A DNA stretch of 64,000 nucleotides, from the NCBI RefSeq assembly GCF_030646165.1, contig NZ_JAUTDO010000005.1:1-64000 (forward strand). The letters are read 5' to 3'. The position numbers were made by a program, and so were the translations under genes. Below the pieces are notes generated by a model. That model searched no databases, was not told where the DNA came from, and saw only the letters and a list, made by a program, of their open reading frames with translations. The stretch comes from Conexibacter sp. CPCC 206217. Its GTDB lineage: Bacteria; Actinomycetota; Thermoleophilia; Solirubrobacterales; Solirubrobacteraceae. Positions 30,051 to 41,753 of this stretch are shown in pieces (within the stretch, counting starts at the first letter, position 1; each line of letters starts with the position of its first letter).

Positions 30051-32367
30051 GCTGAGACAAGCGACCCCCGTGAGTTCCCCGCAGGAGCGGGACGAAGAGC
30101 GCGGCCGTGGAACTCGCGACGCGCAGCACCATCGCGCGCTCGGGCTGACCGACACCGAGTACGACCTGATCGTCGCCAAGCTCGGCCGCGAGCCGAACGC
30201 CGTCGAGCTGTCGATGTTCTCGCTGATGTGGTCCGAGCACTGCGCCTACAAGCACTCCAAGAGACTGCTCGGCCAGCTGCCGACCGAGGGCCCGTACCTG
30301 CTGATGGGCCCGGGCGAGAACGCCGGTGCCGTCGACGTCGGCGACGGCCTCGCGATCGCCTTCAAGGTCGAGTCGCACAACCACCCCAGCGCCGTCGAGC
30401 CGTTCCAGGGCGCCGCGACCGGCGTCGGCGGGATCCTGCGCGACATCTTCGCCGTCGGCGCGCGGCCGATCGCCGTGCTCGACTCGCTGCGCTTCGGCGA
30501 GCTGGGCGGGGAAGGGGACAGGAATCAGCGCTCGCGCTACCTGCTGGAGCACGCCGTCGGCGGCATCGGCCACTACGGCAACTCGATCGGCGTGCCGACC
30601 GTCGGCGGCGAGATCTACTTCGAGCCGGCCTACGAGCAGAACTGCCTCGTCAACGCGATGGCGCTCGGGATCGCCCCGCACGACCGCCTCACGCGCGCCG
30701 CGGCGACCGGCCCCGGCAACACGCTGATCCTGTTCGGCGCGCTGACCGGCCGCGACGGCATCGGCGGCGCCTCCGTGCTCGCCTCCGCCGAGCTGGGCGA
30801 GGACGACGCGTCCAAGCGCCCGACCGTCCAGATCGGCGACCCGTTCGCCGAGAAGAAGCTGCTGGAGTGCTCGCTGGAGCTGCTGGACCTGGAGCTGCTC
30901 GTCTCGCTGCAGGACCTCGGCGCCGCCGGCCTCACCTCGTCCTCCTCGGAGATGGCGTCCAAGGGCGGCCTCGGGCTCGACATCCACGTCGACCGCGTGC
31001 CGCTGCGCGAGCCCGGCATGGAGCCGTTCGAGATCATGGTCTCGGAGTCGCAGGAGCGGATGCTGTGCGTCGTCGAGCCGCATCGCGTCGACGAGGTGCT
31101 GGCCGTCTGCGCGAAGTGGGAGACGACCGCGACCGCGATCGGCGAGGTGACCGACTCCGGCCATCTGCGCGTGCTGCAGAACGGCCTCGTCGTCGGCGAC
31201 ATGCCGGTGCCGGCGCTGGTCGACGACTGCCCGCTCTACGACCTCGAGCCGGCGAAGCCGAGCGAGCCGATCTATCCCGCGCCGCCGCGTGTGCTCGACG
31301 GCGACGCCGCGACGGACCCGGCGAAGATCCTGCCGGCGCTGCTGGGCAGCGCCAACATCGCCTCGCGCCTGCCCGTCTTCGAGCAGTACGACTGGATCGT
31401 GCAGTCGCGCACCGTGCGGCGGCCCGAGGAGGCCGACGCGGCCGTCCTGCTGCTGCCCGACGGCGCCGCGATCGCGGTCTCGATCGACGGCTCCGGCCGG
31501 CGCGTCGCGGCCGACCCGTACCGCGGCACGGTCGAGGCCGTCTTCGAGTGCGCGTCGAACCTCGCCTGCGTCGGCGCCGAGCCGCTCGGCCTGACCAACT
31601 GCCTCAACTTCGGCAACCCCGAGAAGCCGCACGTCGCGTGGCAGCTGACGGAGTCCGTGCGCGGGATGGCGGACGCCTGCCGCGCGCTCGACACGCCCGT
31701 CGTCGGCGGCAACGTCTCGCTCTACAACGAGAGCGGCGGCGGCCCGATCTACCCGACGCCCGTCGTCGGCATGGTCGGCAGACTGCCCGAGGCCGCGCGC
31801 GCCGGCCGGCTCGGCTTCGCACAGCCCGGCGACGCGATCGCCGTCGTGCGCGCCGCGTCGCCGTCGCTGCCCGCGTCGGAGCTGGCGAAGCTGCGCGGTG
31901 ACGCGCTGCCCGACGGCCTGCCCGAGCAGGATCCCGCGGCGCTGCGCGCCGCGATCGAGCTGGTCCGGGACGCGGTCCGCCGCGGCGACGTGCGCAGCGC
32001 CCACGACGTTGCCGAGGGCGGCCTCGCGGTCGCGCTCAGCGAGGCGGCGCTGGCCGGCGGGCTCGGCGCGACGATCGACCTGCGCGAGGTCGGCGGCACG
32101 ACCTGCCAGGGCAAGCCGCTCGACGAGCAGCTGTTCGGCGAGGGCCCCGGCACGTTCGTGATCTCCGGCCCGCGTGAGCTGCTGGAGGACCTGAGCGCGC
32201 CGCAGGGCGCCGCGATCGCGGTCAGAGTCGTCGGCGAGGTCGGCGGCGACGCGCTCGCGATCGAGCACGCCGACGGCACGCTGCGCTGGCCGCTGGACGA
32301 GCTGCGCGCACCCCGCACGCGCGGGCTCGCCGACCTGCTGGACGACGCGACGCGACTGGACGACTGA
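30043..32367 (+). CDS. purL: FGAM synthase large subunit PurL (small-type)
   Basis: 774 aa, the bacterial small PurL that works with PurS and PurQ. Seen: MFSLMWSEHCAYKHSK, FKVESHNHPSAVEPFQGAATGVGGILRDIF, GNSIGVPTVGGEI, and the second AIRS-like half with DVAEGGLAVALSEAALAGG. It converts FGAR to FGAM using ATP. About 35 non-conserved residues precede the core LGLTDTEYDLIVAKLGR; this coding segment contains a GAGTTCC/GGAACTC hairpin (30072-30115) resembling two intergenic ones. Confidence 0.97.
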   Translation: MSELRQATPVSSPQERDEERGRGTRDAQHHRALGLTDTEYDLIVAKLGREPNAVELSMFSLMWSEHCAYKHSKRLLGQLPTEGPYLLMGPGENAGAVDVGDGLAIAFKVESHNHPSAVEPFQGAATGVGGILRDIFAVGARPIAVLDSLRFGELGGEGDRNQRSRYLLEHAVGGIGHYGNSIGVPTVGGEIYFEPAYEQNCLVNAMALGIAPHDRLTRAAATGPGNTLILFGALTGRDGIGGASVLASAELGEDDASKRPTVQIGDPFAEKKLLECSLELLDLELLVSLQDLGAAGLTSSSSEMASKGGLGLDIHVDRVPLREPGMEPFEIMVSESQERMLCVVEPHRVDEVLAVCAKWETTATAIGEVTDSGHLRVLQNGLVVGDMPVPALVDDCPLYDLEPAKPSEPIYPAPPRVLDGDAATDPAKILPALLGSANIASRLPVFEQYDWIVQSRTVRRPEEADAAVLLLPDGAAIAVSIDGSGRRVAADPYRGTVEAVFECASNLACVGAEPLGLTNCLNFGNPEKPHVAWQLTESVRGMADACRALDTPVVGGNVSLYNESGGGPIYPTPVVGMVGRLPEAARAGRLGFAQPGDAIAVVRAASPSLPASELAKLRGDALPDGLPEQDPAALRAAIELVRDAVRRGDVRSAHDVAEGGLAVALSEAALAGGLGATIDLREVGGTTCQGKPLDEQLFGEGPGTFVISGPRELLEDLSAPQGAAIAVRVVGEVGGDALAIEHADGTLRWPLDELRAPRTRGLADLLDDATRLDD
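30072..30115 (+). repeat. Palindromic element inside the purL 5' coding region
   Basis: GAGTTCC (30072-30078) and GGAACTC (30109-30115) around a 30-nt loop, within codons for the non-conserved N-terminus of PurL. Its arms match those of the hairpins at 4145-4195 and 6882-6931, so it may be a member of a small dispersed palindrome family. Confidence 0.4.
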
Positions 32368-32455
32368 TGCGGCTGATGCGTCAGGCGACGGCCGTGCGCG
32401 TTGCTACCCTCAGACCTCTCAGCGGCTGCCGTACGTCTGTCGCCACCCCGATGCC

Positions 32456-32474
32456 GGAGGACGGCCCACCCTCC
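32456..32474 (+). promoter_or_regulatory. Shine-Dalgarno-sequestering mini-hairpin before purF
   Basis: GGAGG (32456-32460) can pair with CCTCC (32470-32474), which lies immediately before the purF ATG (32477). The spacing of GGAGG to ATG (16 nt) is long unless this stem forms and shortens it. A TACCCT box lies at 32405-32410. Functional meaning uncertain. Confidence 0.3.
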
Positions 32475-32476
32475 TC

Positions 32477-33925
32477 ATGACCGATGACCTGACGGACACG
32501 GACGACCGCGACGGACCGCGCGACGAATGCGGTGTGTTCGGGATCTACGCTCCCGGACACGACGTCGCACGGCTCTCGTACTTCGCGCTCTACGCACTGC
32601 AGCACCGCGGTCAGGAGTCGGCTGGCATAGCGACGACCGACGTCGGCGGCAACATCATGACGCTGCGCGACCTCGGCTTGGTCTCGCAGGTGTTCGACGA
32701 GCAGAAGCTGCGCTCGCTGCCCGGCGACCTCGCGCTCGGCCACGTGCGCTACTCGACGACGGGATCGTCGGCATGGGAGAACGCGCAGCCGGTCTACCGC
32801 TCCGACCACCGCGAGCTGGCGCTGGCGCACAACGGCAACCTGATCAACGCCGTCGAGCTGCACAACGAGTTGCGCGAGCAGGGCGTCGGCTTCCGCTCGA
32901 CGTCTGACTCTGAGATCATCGCGGCGCTGCTCTCGACGCATCCCGCGGAGAAGCTCGAGGACGCCGTCGCGGACGTGCTGCCGCGGCTCAGAGGCGCCTT
33001 CTCGACGGTCGTGATGACGAGCGAGAAGCTCGTCGCGTTCCGCGACCCGCATGCGCTGCGCCCGCTCGTGCTCGGCATGATCGGCGAGCGCTACTGCGTC
33101 GCGAGCGAGTCGTGCGCGCTGGACATCATCGGCGCGAGACTGCTGCGCGAGGTCCAGCCCGGCGAGGTCGTGACGATCGACGGCGGCGGCATCTCGACGC
33201 AGATGGCGGTCGAGGGCGAGCGGCTCGCGTCGTGCGTCTTCGAGTACATCTACTTCGCCCGCCCCGACTCGCGCATGGCCGGCACGACGCTGCAGGCGGC
33301 GCGCGGCCGGATGGGCGAGCTGCTCGCGCGGGAGTCGCCGGTCGAGGCCGACCTCGTGATCGCGGTGCCGGATTCCGGCACGCCCGCCGCGCGCGGCTTC
33401 TCGCGCGCCAGCGGCATCCCGCAGGACGACGGCTTCGTCAAGAACCGCTACGTCGCGCGCACGTTCATCCAGCCGGGGCAGGAGCTGCGCAAGCACGGCC
33501 TCAGACTGAAGTTCAACCCGATGCCGGAGATCGTCGCCGGCCAGCGACTCGTCGTCGTCGACGACTCGATCGTGCGCGGCAACACGACGCGGCAGATCGT
33601 GCAGATGCTGCGCGACGCCGGCGCCAAGGAGGTCCACCTCCGCATCACCGCGCCCGCGATCCGCAACCCCTGTTACTACGGCATCGACATGTCGACGCGC
33701 GAGGAGATGATCGCGCACGGGCGCGACACCGAGGAGGAGATCGCCGAGGAGCTGGGCGCCGACTCGCTGCACTACCTCTCGCTCGACGGCGTCTACGAGG
33801 CCGTCGGCGCCACGCGCGAGACGCACTGCGACGCCTGCTTCAGCGGCGAGTACCCGCTCGACCACACGCCCAACGAGCAGGACAAGCACGCCTTCGAGCA
33901 CGGCCTGCCGCTCGTCCGCGCTTAG
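32477..33925 (+). CDS. purF: Amidophosphoribosyltransferase
   Basis: 482 aa, the first committed enzyme of purine synthesis (PRPP + glutamine to phosphoribosylamine). It has a 17-residue acidic propeptide before Cys18 in DECGVFGIYAPG, which becomes the N-terminal nucleophile after processing. Further motifs: LGHVRYSTTGSS, HNGNLINA, the PRPP loop VVVDDSIVRGNTTRQIV, and C-terminal cysteines (NPCYYGIDMS, HCDACFSGEYP) consistent with the Fe-S-binding class of PurF. Confidence 0.97.
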   Translation: MTDDLTDTDDRDGPRDECGVFGIYAPGHDVARLSYFALYALQHRGQESAGIATTDVGGNIMTLRDLGLVSQVFDEQKLRSLPGDLALGHVRYSTTGSSAWENAQPVYRSDHRELALAHNGNLINAVELHNELREQGVGFRSTSDSEIIAALLSTHPAEKLEDAVADVLPRLRGAFSTVVMTSEKLVAFRDPHALRPLVLGMIGERYCVASESCALDIIGARLLREVQPGEVVTIDGGGISTQMAVEGERLASCVFEYIYFARPDSRMAGTTLQAARGRMGELLARESPVEADLVIAVPDSGTPAARGFSRASGIPQDDGFVKNRYVARTFIQPGQELRKHGLRLKFNPMPEIVAGQRLVVVDDSIVRGNTTRQIVQMLRDAGAKEVHLRITAPAIRNPCYYGIDMSTREEMIAHGRDTEEEIAEELGADSLHYLSLDGVYEAVGATRETHCDACFSGEYPLDHTPNEQDKHAFEHGLPLVRA

Positions 33926-33961
33926 GCGCGGGCACGGCGGCGGCGGCGCGGCGGCACGGCG

Positions 33962-35697
<1,736 letters not shown>

Positions 35698-35701
<4 letters not shown>

Positions 35702-36315
35702 GCAACTTCCCGATCGCGGTGCTCGCCTCCGGCACCGGCTCCAACCTGCAGGCGATCCTCGACACGGTCCACTGCCACGACGGGATCGAGGTCGTCGCGG
35801 TCGGCTCCGACATCGCCGCCGCGCCCGCGCTGGAGCGTGCCCGCCGCGCCGGCGTCGCGACCGCCGCGTTCCCGCTCGCCGACCACGACGGCGACCGCGT
35901 CGCGCGCGACACGGCGCTGGCGGACTGGCTGCAGGAGCGCGGCGCGCGCCTGGTCGCGCTGGCCGGCTACATGCGGCTGCTGACCCCGCAGTTCCTCGCG
36001 CGCTTCCCGCTCGGCGTCGTCAACGTCCACCCGGCGCTGCTGCCGGCGTTCCCGGGGTTGAGAGCGGTCGAGCAGGCGCTCGCGCACGGCGTGCGCGTCT
36101 TCGGGGTGACGGTCCACTTCGTCGACGAGGGCGTCGACACGGGGCCGATCATCCTGCAGCGCGCGGTCGAGCTGCCGCGCGCGCGGGATGCCGACGAGGT
36201 CTTCGAGCAGATCCACGCGATCGAGCACGAGCTGCTGCCCGAGGCGATCCGCCTGATCGCCCGCGGGGCCGTGACGCTGGACCCGGACAACCCGCGCCGC
36301 GTGCTGCTCGGCTGA
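35698..36315 (+). CDS. purN: GAR transformylase
   Basis: 205 aa phosphoribosylglycinamide formyltransferase (10-formyl-THF dependent). Seen: IAVLASGTGSNLQAILD, LVALAGYMRLLTPQFLARFP, VNVHPALLPAFPG with the catalytic Asn/His, and HFVDEGVDTGPIILQ with the catalytic Asp. It overlaps recQ by 4 nt. A TACCTT box 9 nt upstream of the ATG could also give an independent transcript. Confidence 0.96.
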
Positions 36316-36385
36316 GCGGCGCACGGGCGCGGGGCGACATAACCGGGCCCGCGTCGCGCGGCCGGTTGCCTTATCCTGGGCCGCG

Positions 36386-37990
36386 ATGTCGCAAGGATCA
36401 GAGACTCCCAACGCGCCCCTGCCGACGACCGCCCCCGGCAAGGTCGAGATCCGGCGCGCCCTGCTGTCGGTCTCCGACAAGACGGGGATCGTCGACTTCG
36501 CGCGCGGCCTCGCCGACCTCGGCGTCGAGCTGGTCTCGACGGGCGGAACGGCCGGCGCGCTCGCCGACGCCGGCATCCCGCACCGCTCGATCACCGACTT
36601 CACGGGTTTCCCCGAGATCATGGACGGGCGCGTCAAGACGCTGCACCCGAAGCTGTACGCGGGCCTGCTGGCCGTGCGCGACGACACCTCGCACCTGGAG
36701 GCGGCGCAGGAGGCCGAGGTCGAGATGGTCGACCTCGTCTGCGTCAACCTCTACCCGTTCGAGCAGACCGTCGCGCGCCGCGGCGTCGCCGACTCCGAGG
36801 TGATCGAGAACATCGACATCGGCGGCCCGACGATGATCCGCGCGGCGGCGAAGAACTTCTCCTTCGCGGCGCCCGTGGTGTCGCCGGAGTCCTACGACGC
36901 GATCCTCGACGAGCTGCGCGCGAGCGAGCGGATGCTGTCGCTGACGACGCGCGAGTCGCTCGCGGCGGAGGCGTTCGCCTACACCGCCCGCTACGACACG
37001 GCGATCACGCGCTGGTTCTCCGAGAAGCGCAACGACGACTTCCCGCAGCTGTTCGTGCGCGCCTTCGAGAAGGTCACCGACCTCTCCTACGGCGAGAACC
37101 CGCACCAGCGCGCCGCCTACTACGCGCAGGTCGGCTCGCCGACGCACCTGCTCTCCAACGTGCGCCAGCTCGGCGGCAAGCCGCTGTCGTTCAACAACCT
37201 GCTCGACCTCAACGGCGCGCGCATGCTCGTGCGCGAGTTCGGCGCGCCGTCGTGCGTGATCGTCAAGCACAACAACCCGTGCGGCGTCGCGACCGGCGAC
37301 ACGCCGCTGGAGGCATACGCGCGCGCGTACGAGTGCGACCCGACGTCCGCGTTCGGCGGCGTCGTCTGTCTCAACCGTCCCGTCGACGGCGAGCTGGCCG
37401 AGTCGCTCGTGAGACAGTTCATCGAGGTCCTGTTCGCGCCCGGCTACTCCGACGAGGCGCTCGAGATCCTCTCCGTCAGAAGAAACCTGCGCGTGCTGCA
37501 GGACGACGAGAACCTGCCGCTGCACCTCGCCGAGCCGGACCTCAAGCAGGTCGTCGGCGGGCTGCTGGTGCAGGATCGCGACCTCGACACGCAGGAGCGC
37601 GCTGAGATGACCGTCGCGACCAGACGTCAGCCGACGGACGCCGAGTGGAGCGAGCTGCTGTTCGCCTGGCGCGTCTGCAAGCACGTCCGCTCCAACGCGA
37701 TCGTGCTCGTCAGAGACAGCGCCTCGGTCGGCATCGGCGCGGGCCAGATGAGCCGCGTCGACTCCGTCCGGATCGCCGTCGAGAAGGCCCGCGAGGGCTC
37801 GATCGCCGGCGCCGTGCTCGCCTCCGACGCGTTCTTCCCGTTTGCGGACGGACCCCAGCTCGCCGTCGAGGCGGGCGTCACCGCGATCATCCAGCCCGGC
37901 GGCTCGGTGCGCGACGCGGACGTGATCGCGGCCGCGGACGCAGCCGGCGTGGCGATGGTCTTCACCAGCCGGCGCCACTTCAAGCACTGA
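36386..37990 (+). CDS. purH: AICAR transformylase / IMP cyclohydrolase
   Basis: 534 aa bifunctional enzyme for the last two purine steps. The N-terminal MGS-like cyclohydrolase domain has RALLSVSDKTGIVDFARGL, STGGTAGAL and MDGRVKTLHPK. The AICAR transformylase domain has SYGENPHQRAAYY, the catalytic K-H-N-N-P-C-G and SNAIVLVRD...GIGAGQMSRVDS. The ATG at 36386 lies 8 nt after TATCCT (36372-36377) without a Shine-Dalgarno sequence, so probably leaderless. Confidence 0.97.
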   Translation: MSQGSETPNAPLPTTAPGKVEIRRALLSVSDKTGIVDFARGLADLGVELVSTGGTAGALADAGIPHRSITDFTGFPEIMDGRVKTLHPKLYAGLLAVRDDTSHLEAAQEAEVEMVDLVCVNLYPFEQTVARRGVADSEVIENIDIGGPTMIRAAAKNFSFAAPVVSPESYDAILDELRASERMLSLTTRESLAAEAFAYTARYDTAITRWFSEKRNDDFPQLFVRAFEKVTDLSYGENPHQRAAYYAQVGSPTHLLSNVRQLGGKPLSFNNLLDLNGARMLVREFGAPSCVIVKHNNPCGVATGDTPLEAYARAYECDPTSAFGGVVCLNRPVDGELAESLVRQFIEVLFAPGYSDEALEILSVRRNLRVLQDDENLPLHLAEPDLKQVVGGLLVQDRDLDTQERAEMTVATRRQPTDAEWSELLFAWRVCKHVRSNAIVLVRDSASVGIGAGQMSRVDSVRIAVEKAREGSIAGAVLASDAFFPFADGPQLAVEAGVTAIIQPGGSVRDADVIAAADAAGVAMVFTSRRHFKH

Positions 37991-38099
37991 GCACTTCCGT
38001 CGCGGCGTCGTTTTCCACTCCCGACGCGGGGGTAGGAAGCAGCCGCCGGAGGCGCGCGGGCAGGCTTCGGTTTCACCAGTGCGCCACCCGTCATCCGGT

Positions 38100-38498
38100 A
38101 TGACTCGATCCAGCCACAGCCACGTGCAGCCGACGCCGTTCGGCCTCGACGACGACCTGCTCGACGACGGCCAGACCGCCGTCCTCGCGGTGCGCGGCGA
38201 GCTGGACCTGTTCACCGCGCCGGAGCTGAAGACGCGGCTGCGCGACCACACCGACGGCGCGGGGCCGACACAAGACCTCGTCGTCGACCTGTCGGGGTGC
38301 GCGTTCGTCGACGCGAGCGGCTGCCAGGTGCTGCTGCGCGCCGCGCGCCGCCTGTCGGCGCAGAGCCGGCGCCTGGTGGTCGTCAACACGAGCGGGTCCA
38401 ACGCCCGCATCCTCAACGTGATGGGGCTCGACGAGCTGTTCCCCGTCGTCGAGTCGCGCGCGGCCGCGGTCGCGGTGCTGCAGGCCCCGCGCGGCTGA
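38100..38498 (+). CDS. STAS-domain anti-anti-sigma factor
   Basis: 132 aa. A SpoIIAA/RsbV-like STAS domain: LAVRGELDLFTAPELKTRL and VVDLSGCAFVDASGCQVLL, where the Ser in D-A-S-G is the expected phosphorylation site for an anti-sigma kinase. A 20-residue tail-like N-terminus precedes the fold. No RsbW-type kinase or sigma-B-type factor is adjacent, so the partner is elsewhere. The start at 38100 is inferred from family length. Confidence 0.85.
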   Translation: MTRSSHSHVQPTPFGLDDDLLDDGQTAVLAVRGELDLFTAPELKTRLRDHTDGAGPTQDLVVDLSGCAFVDASGCQVLLRAARRLSAQSRRLVVVNTSGSNARILNVMGLDELFPVVESRAAAVAVLQAPRG

Positions 38499-38591
38499 GC
38501 TACAGCGATCGCGCCGCCCTGCCGATAGGGACGGGGTGATGTCGGTCAGACCGTCTTCTCGGCGCGCGCGCAGCTCCTTCCGGAGCGCCGC

Positions 38592-41588
38592 GTGATGCCG
38601 CCCGCGCGGCGCATACCGATCGCCCTGCTGGGCGTGATCGTGCTCGCCTGCGCCACGCTGGCGGGCGCCTGGACGGCGTCGCGCCACGAGCGTGCCGCGG
38701 CGGTCGATCGGCAGCACGAGCTGAGCGAGCGCGTGACGATGGTGCTGGGCGCGGTATCGCGCGCGAACATGCAGCGGTTGACCGATCTCGCTGCGCTGAT
38801 GTCGATGCGGCGGACGTCGCGGGCGCAGTTCGACGCGGTCGCGCAGAGACTCCTGTCGGCAGGACAGGTCGACGCGATCTGGTACGCCGCACGGGCGCCG
38901 GGCGGCGGCGACCGCTACCCGCTCAGATACCTCGCCGACCCCGCTCCACGGCCACCGCGCGGCTACGACCTCGGGCGCGACCTCGCACACGCGGCGACGC
39001 TGCGTGCCGCGATGGAGAGCGGCACGACGCAGTCGACCGACCTCGTCAGAGCGCCGGGCGTCAGCTCCGACGCGATCGTGACGGCCTCGCCGGTCTACCG
39101 CGGCGGCGTCGCCCTGGACTCGGTCGCCGCTCGCCGGGCCGCGACGATCGGCTTCTCGATCGGCGTCTACCCGGTCGCGAGACTGCGACGCGCGATCGCG
39201 ACGCTGATACCGAGTGGGATCGGCTACGAGATCACCTCCGCCGACGGTGACCTGATCGCCGGCACGCGCCTGCCGACCGCCGACGCCGACGAGCACGGCG
39301 TCGAGATCGCGGGGCGGCGCTGGGTCGTCGCCGTCGCGCGGCCCGCGCCGGACTTCGGCGGCGCCTGGACGATCCTGATCTCCGGCACGATCCTGACGAT
39401 CGCGCTCGGGCTGCTGATCTGGCAGGCGGCGCGGCGCGAGCGCTACGCGCTCGACCTCGTCGAGGAGCGGATGCGCGAGCGCGACAGCGCGGAGTCGGAG
39501 ATGCGCGTCGCCGAGCAGCGCCACCGGCTGCTGGCCGACAACGCGACCGACACGATCATCGTCTTCGACCAGGACGGTGTCGTCTCGTATGCATCGCCGG
39601 CGTGCAGAGAGCTGATCGGCTACGACCCGGAGGAGATCGTCGGGCATCAGCCGCGCGAGTTCACCCACCCCGACGACCGTATCGAGTTGATCGGCGCGCG
39701 CGAGCAGGTGCTCGGCAGAGGCGGGACGATAACCGTCGTCAGCCGCCTGCGGCATCGCGACGGTCATTACGTCTGGGCGGAGGCGCGTGTGCGGCGGATC
39801 GTCGATCCGGAGACCGGCGCGCTGCGCGAAGGGCAGGCGACCGTGCGCGACGTCAGCGAGCGCGTCGCCGCGGAGGAGGCGCTGCGTCAGAGCGTCGAGC
39901 AGATCGCGCAGGCCGAGCAGCGCTTCCGCACCGCCTTCGAGGCGGCCCCGATCGGGATGGCGCTGTCGGACCTGGAGGGCGGCTTCATCCAGGTCAACGA
40001 CGCACTCTGCGCGATCACGGGCTACACGCGCGAGGAACTGGAGGAGATGAGCTTTCCGGAGTTGAGTCACCCTGCTGACACAGCGAAGGATGCGGATATG
40101 ATGAACAGTCTCATTTCCGGTGAACAAAGCACGTACTGGATGGAGAAGCGCTACGTCGACGTCGTCGGCCAAGTCGTGTGGGTGGCAGTCCACGCGACGC
40201 TGGTGCGCGCCGCCGACGGCAGCCCGTTGCACTTCCTCGGCCAGATTCAGGACGTCAGCGAGCGCGTTCGCTACGAGGCGCAACTGCAGCACATGGCAGA
40301 TCACGATCCGCTCACCGGGCTGCTCAATCGCCGCTCGTTCGAGCGTGAGCTGAATCGTCACCTGGTCAACGTGCAGCGCTACGGGCCCGAGGGTGCGGCG
40401 CTGGTGCTGGACATCGACCGCTTCAAGCACATCAACGACACGCTCGGGCACAACGTCGGTGACGAGCTGATCGTCAAGGTCGCGCAGACGCTGCGCACGC
40501 GGCTGCGCGACAGCGACGTGCTGGCGCGCCTGGGCGGCGACGAGTTCGCCGTGCTGCTGCCCAAGGGCGGGCAGGAGGAGGCGGAGGCGGTCGCCGAATC
40601 GATCCTCGCGTCCGTGCGGGCCCAGTCGGTGCTGACGACCGCGGGACGCCGGCGCCCGATCACGACCAGCGTCGGGATCGCCCTGTTCGGCGGCAGCGAC
40701 GGACTCAGCGCGGAGGACGTCCTGGTCAACGCCGACCTCGCGATGTACGACGCGAAGGAGGCCGGTCGCGACCGCTCCGCGACCTTCTCCACGCAGGAGC
40801 GTCACACGTCGCGGATGAAGACGCGGATCACGTGGGCGGAGCGGATCCGCGAGGCGCTGGAGGAGGATCGCTTCACCCTCTACGCGCAGCCGATCGTCGA
40901 ATTGTCCAGCGGCGTCGTGCGTCAGCACGAGCTGCTGCTGCGGATGCTCGACGAGCAGGGCGAGGTGATCCCGCCCGCTTCGTTCATCGCGATCGCCGAG
41001 CGCTTCGACCTGATGCAGGAGATCGATCGCTGGGTCGTCGCGAGGGCGATCCGTCAGATGGGGGAGCAGCACAGGGCGGGGCGCGACCTCGTCTTCGAGG
41101 TGAACATCTCCGGCAGCTCGACCGGCGATCCGGACCTGCTGACGATCATCGAGCGTGAGCTGCAGGCCAATCTCGTCAATCCCGCCAACCTCGTGCTCGA
41201 GGTGACCGAGACGACCGCGGTCGCCAACATCCCGCGCGCGCAGGAGTTCGCGGCACGCCTGGCAGAGCTCGGCTGCCGCTTCGCGCTGGACGACTTCGGT
41301 GCCGGCTTCGGCTCGTTCTACTACTTGAAGCACCTCCCGTTCGACATCCTCAAGATCGACGGTGAGTTCGTCCGCTCGTGCACCACGAGCCCCACCGATC
41401 AACTGCTGATCCGTGCGGCAGTGGAGATCGCGCGCGGGATGGGCAAGGAGACGATCGCCGAGTACGTCGGCGATGACGAGACAGTTGAACTGCTGCGCAG
41501 ACTCGGCGTCGACTACGCACAGGGCTTCCACATCGGGCGCCCCGCTCCCCTGGAGCAGCGGCTCGCGCGCGATTGCGTCGGTTCTTGA
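38592..41588 (+). CDS. CHASE-PAS-PAS-GGDEF-EAL cyclic-di-GMP protein
   Basis: 998 aa. TM1 (PIALLGVIVLACATLAGAW), a CHASE-like extracytoplasmic sensor about 35-255, TM2 (WTILISGTILTIALGLLIW), two PAS domains (about 315-440 and 450-565), GGDEF about 575-735 with intact L-G-G-D-E-F, and EAL about 755-990. The EAL signature reads E-L-L-L-R; DDFGAGFGS and the E-V-N/E-V-T-E-T metal residues are kept, so both cyclase and phosphodiesterase activity are possible. The start is GTG 38592 or ATG 38595. Confidence 0.93.
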   Translation: MMPPARRIPIALLGVIVLACATLAGAWTASRHERAAAVDRQHELSERVTMVLGAVSRANMQRLTDLAALMSMRRTSRAQFDAVAQRLLSAGQVDAIWYAARAPGGGDRYPLRYLADPAPRPPRGYDLGRDLAHAATLRAAMESGTTQSTDLVRAPGVSSDAIVTASPVYRGGVALDSVAARRAATIGFSIGVYPVARLRRAIATLIPSGIGYEITSADGDLIAGTRLPTADADEHGVEIAGRRWVVAVARPAPDFGGAWTILISGTILTIALGLLIWQAARRERYALDLVEERMRERDSAESEMRVAEQRHRLLADNATDTIIVFDQDGVVSYASPACRELIGYDPEEIVGHQPREFTHPDDRIELIGAREQVLGRGGTITVVSRLRHRDGHYVWAEARVRRIVDPETGALREGQATVRDVSERVAAEEALRQSVEQIAQAEQRFRTAFEAAPIGMALSDLEGGFIQVNDALCAITGYTREELEEMSFPELSHPADTAKDADMMNSLISGEQSTYWMEKRYVDVVGQVVWVAVHATLVRAADGSPLHFLGQIQDVSERVRYEAQLQHMADHDPLTGLLNRRSFERELNRHLVNVQRYGPEGAALVLDIDRFKHINDTLGHNVGDELIVKVAQTLRTRLRDSDVLARLGGDEFAVLLPKGGQEEAEAVAESILASVRAQSVLTTAGRRRPITTSVGIALFGGSDGLSAEDVLVNADLAMYDAKEAGRDRSATFSTQERHTSRMKTRITWAERIREALEEDRFTLYAQPIVELSSGVVRQHELLLRMLDEQGEVIPPASFIAIAERFDLMQEIDRWVVARAIRQMGEQHRAGRDLVFEVNISGSSTGDPDLLTIIERELQANLVNPANLVLEVTETTAVANIPRAQEFAARLAELGCRFALDDFGAGFGSFYYLKHLPFDILKIDGEFVRSCTTSPTDQLLIRAAVEIARGMGKETIAEYVGDDETVELLRRLGVDYAQGFHIGRPAPLEQRLARDCVGS

Positions 41589-41753
41589 GCGTTCTCTGTC
41601 CGCCGGATTCTCCTGGCGCGCAGCCTTCCCTCACCAATCAAATTCGTAACGGACCGACGCCACGTTTCATGGCGAAGGGCTGCGAAGGGGTTCAATACAT
41701 CCCCGTCTATTGGTAGCCTACGGCTCCCCCTCGTCACATCAGGAGTTATGTAC

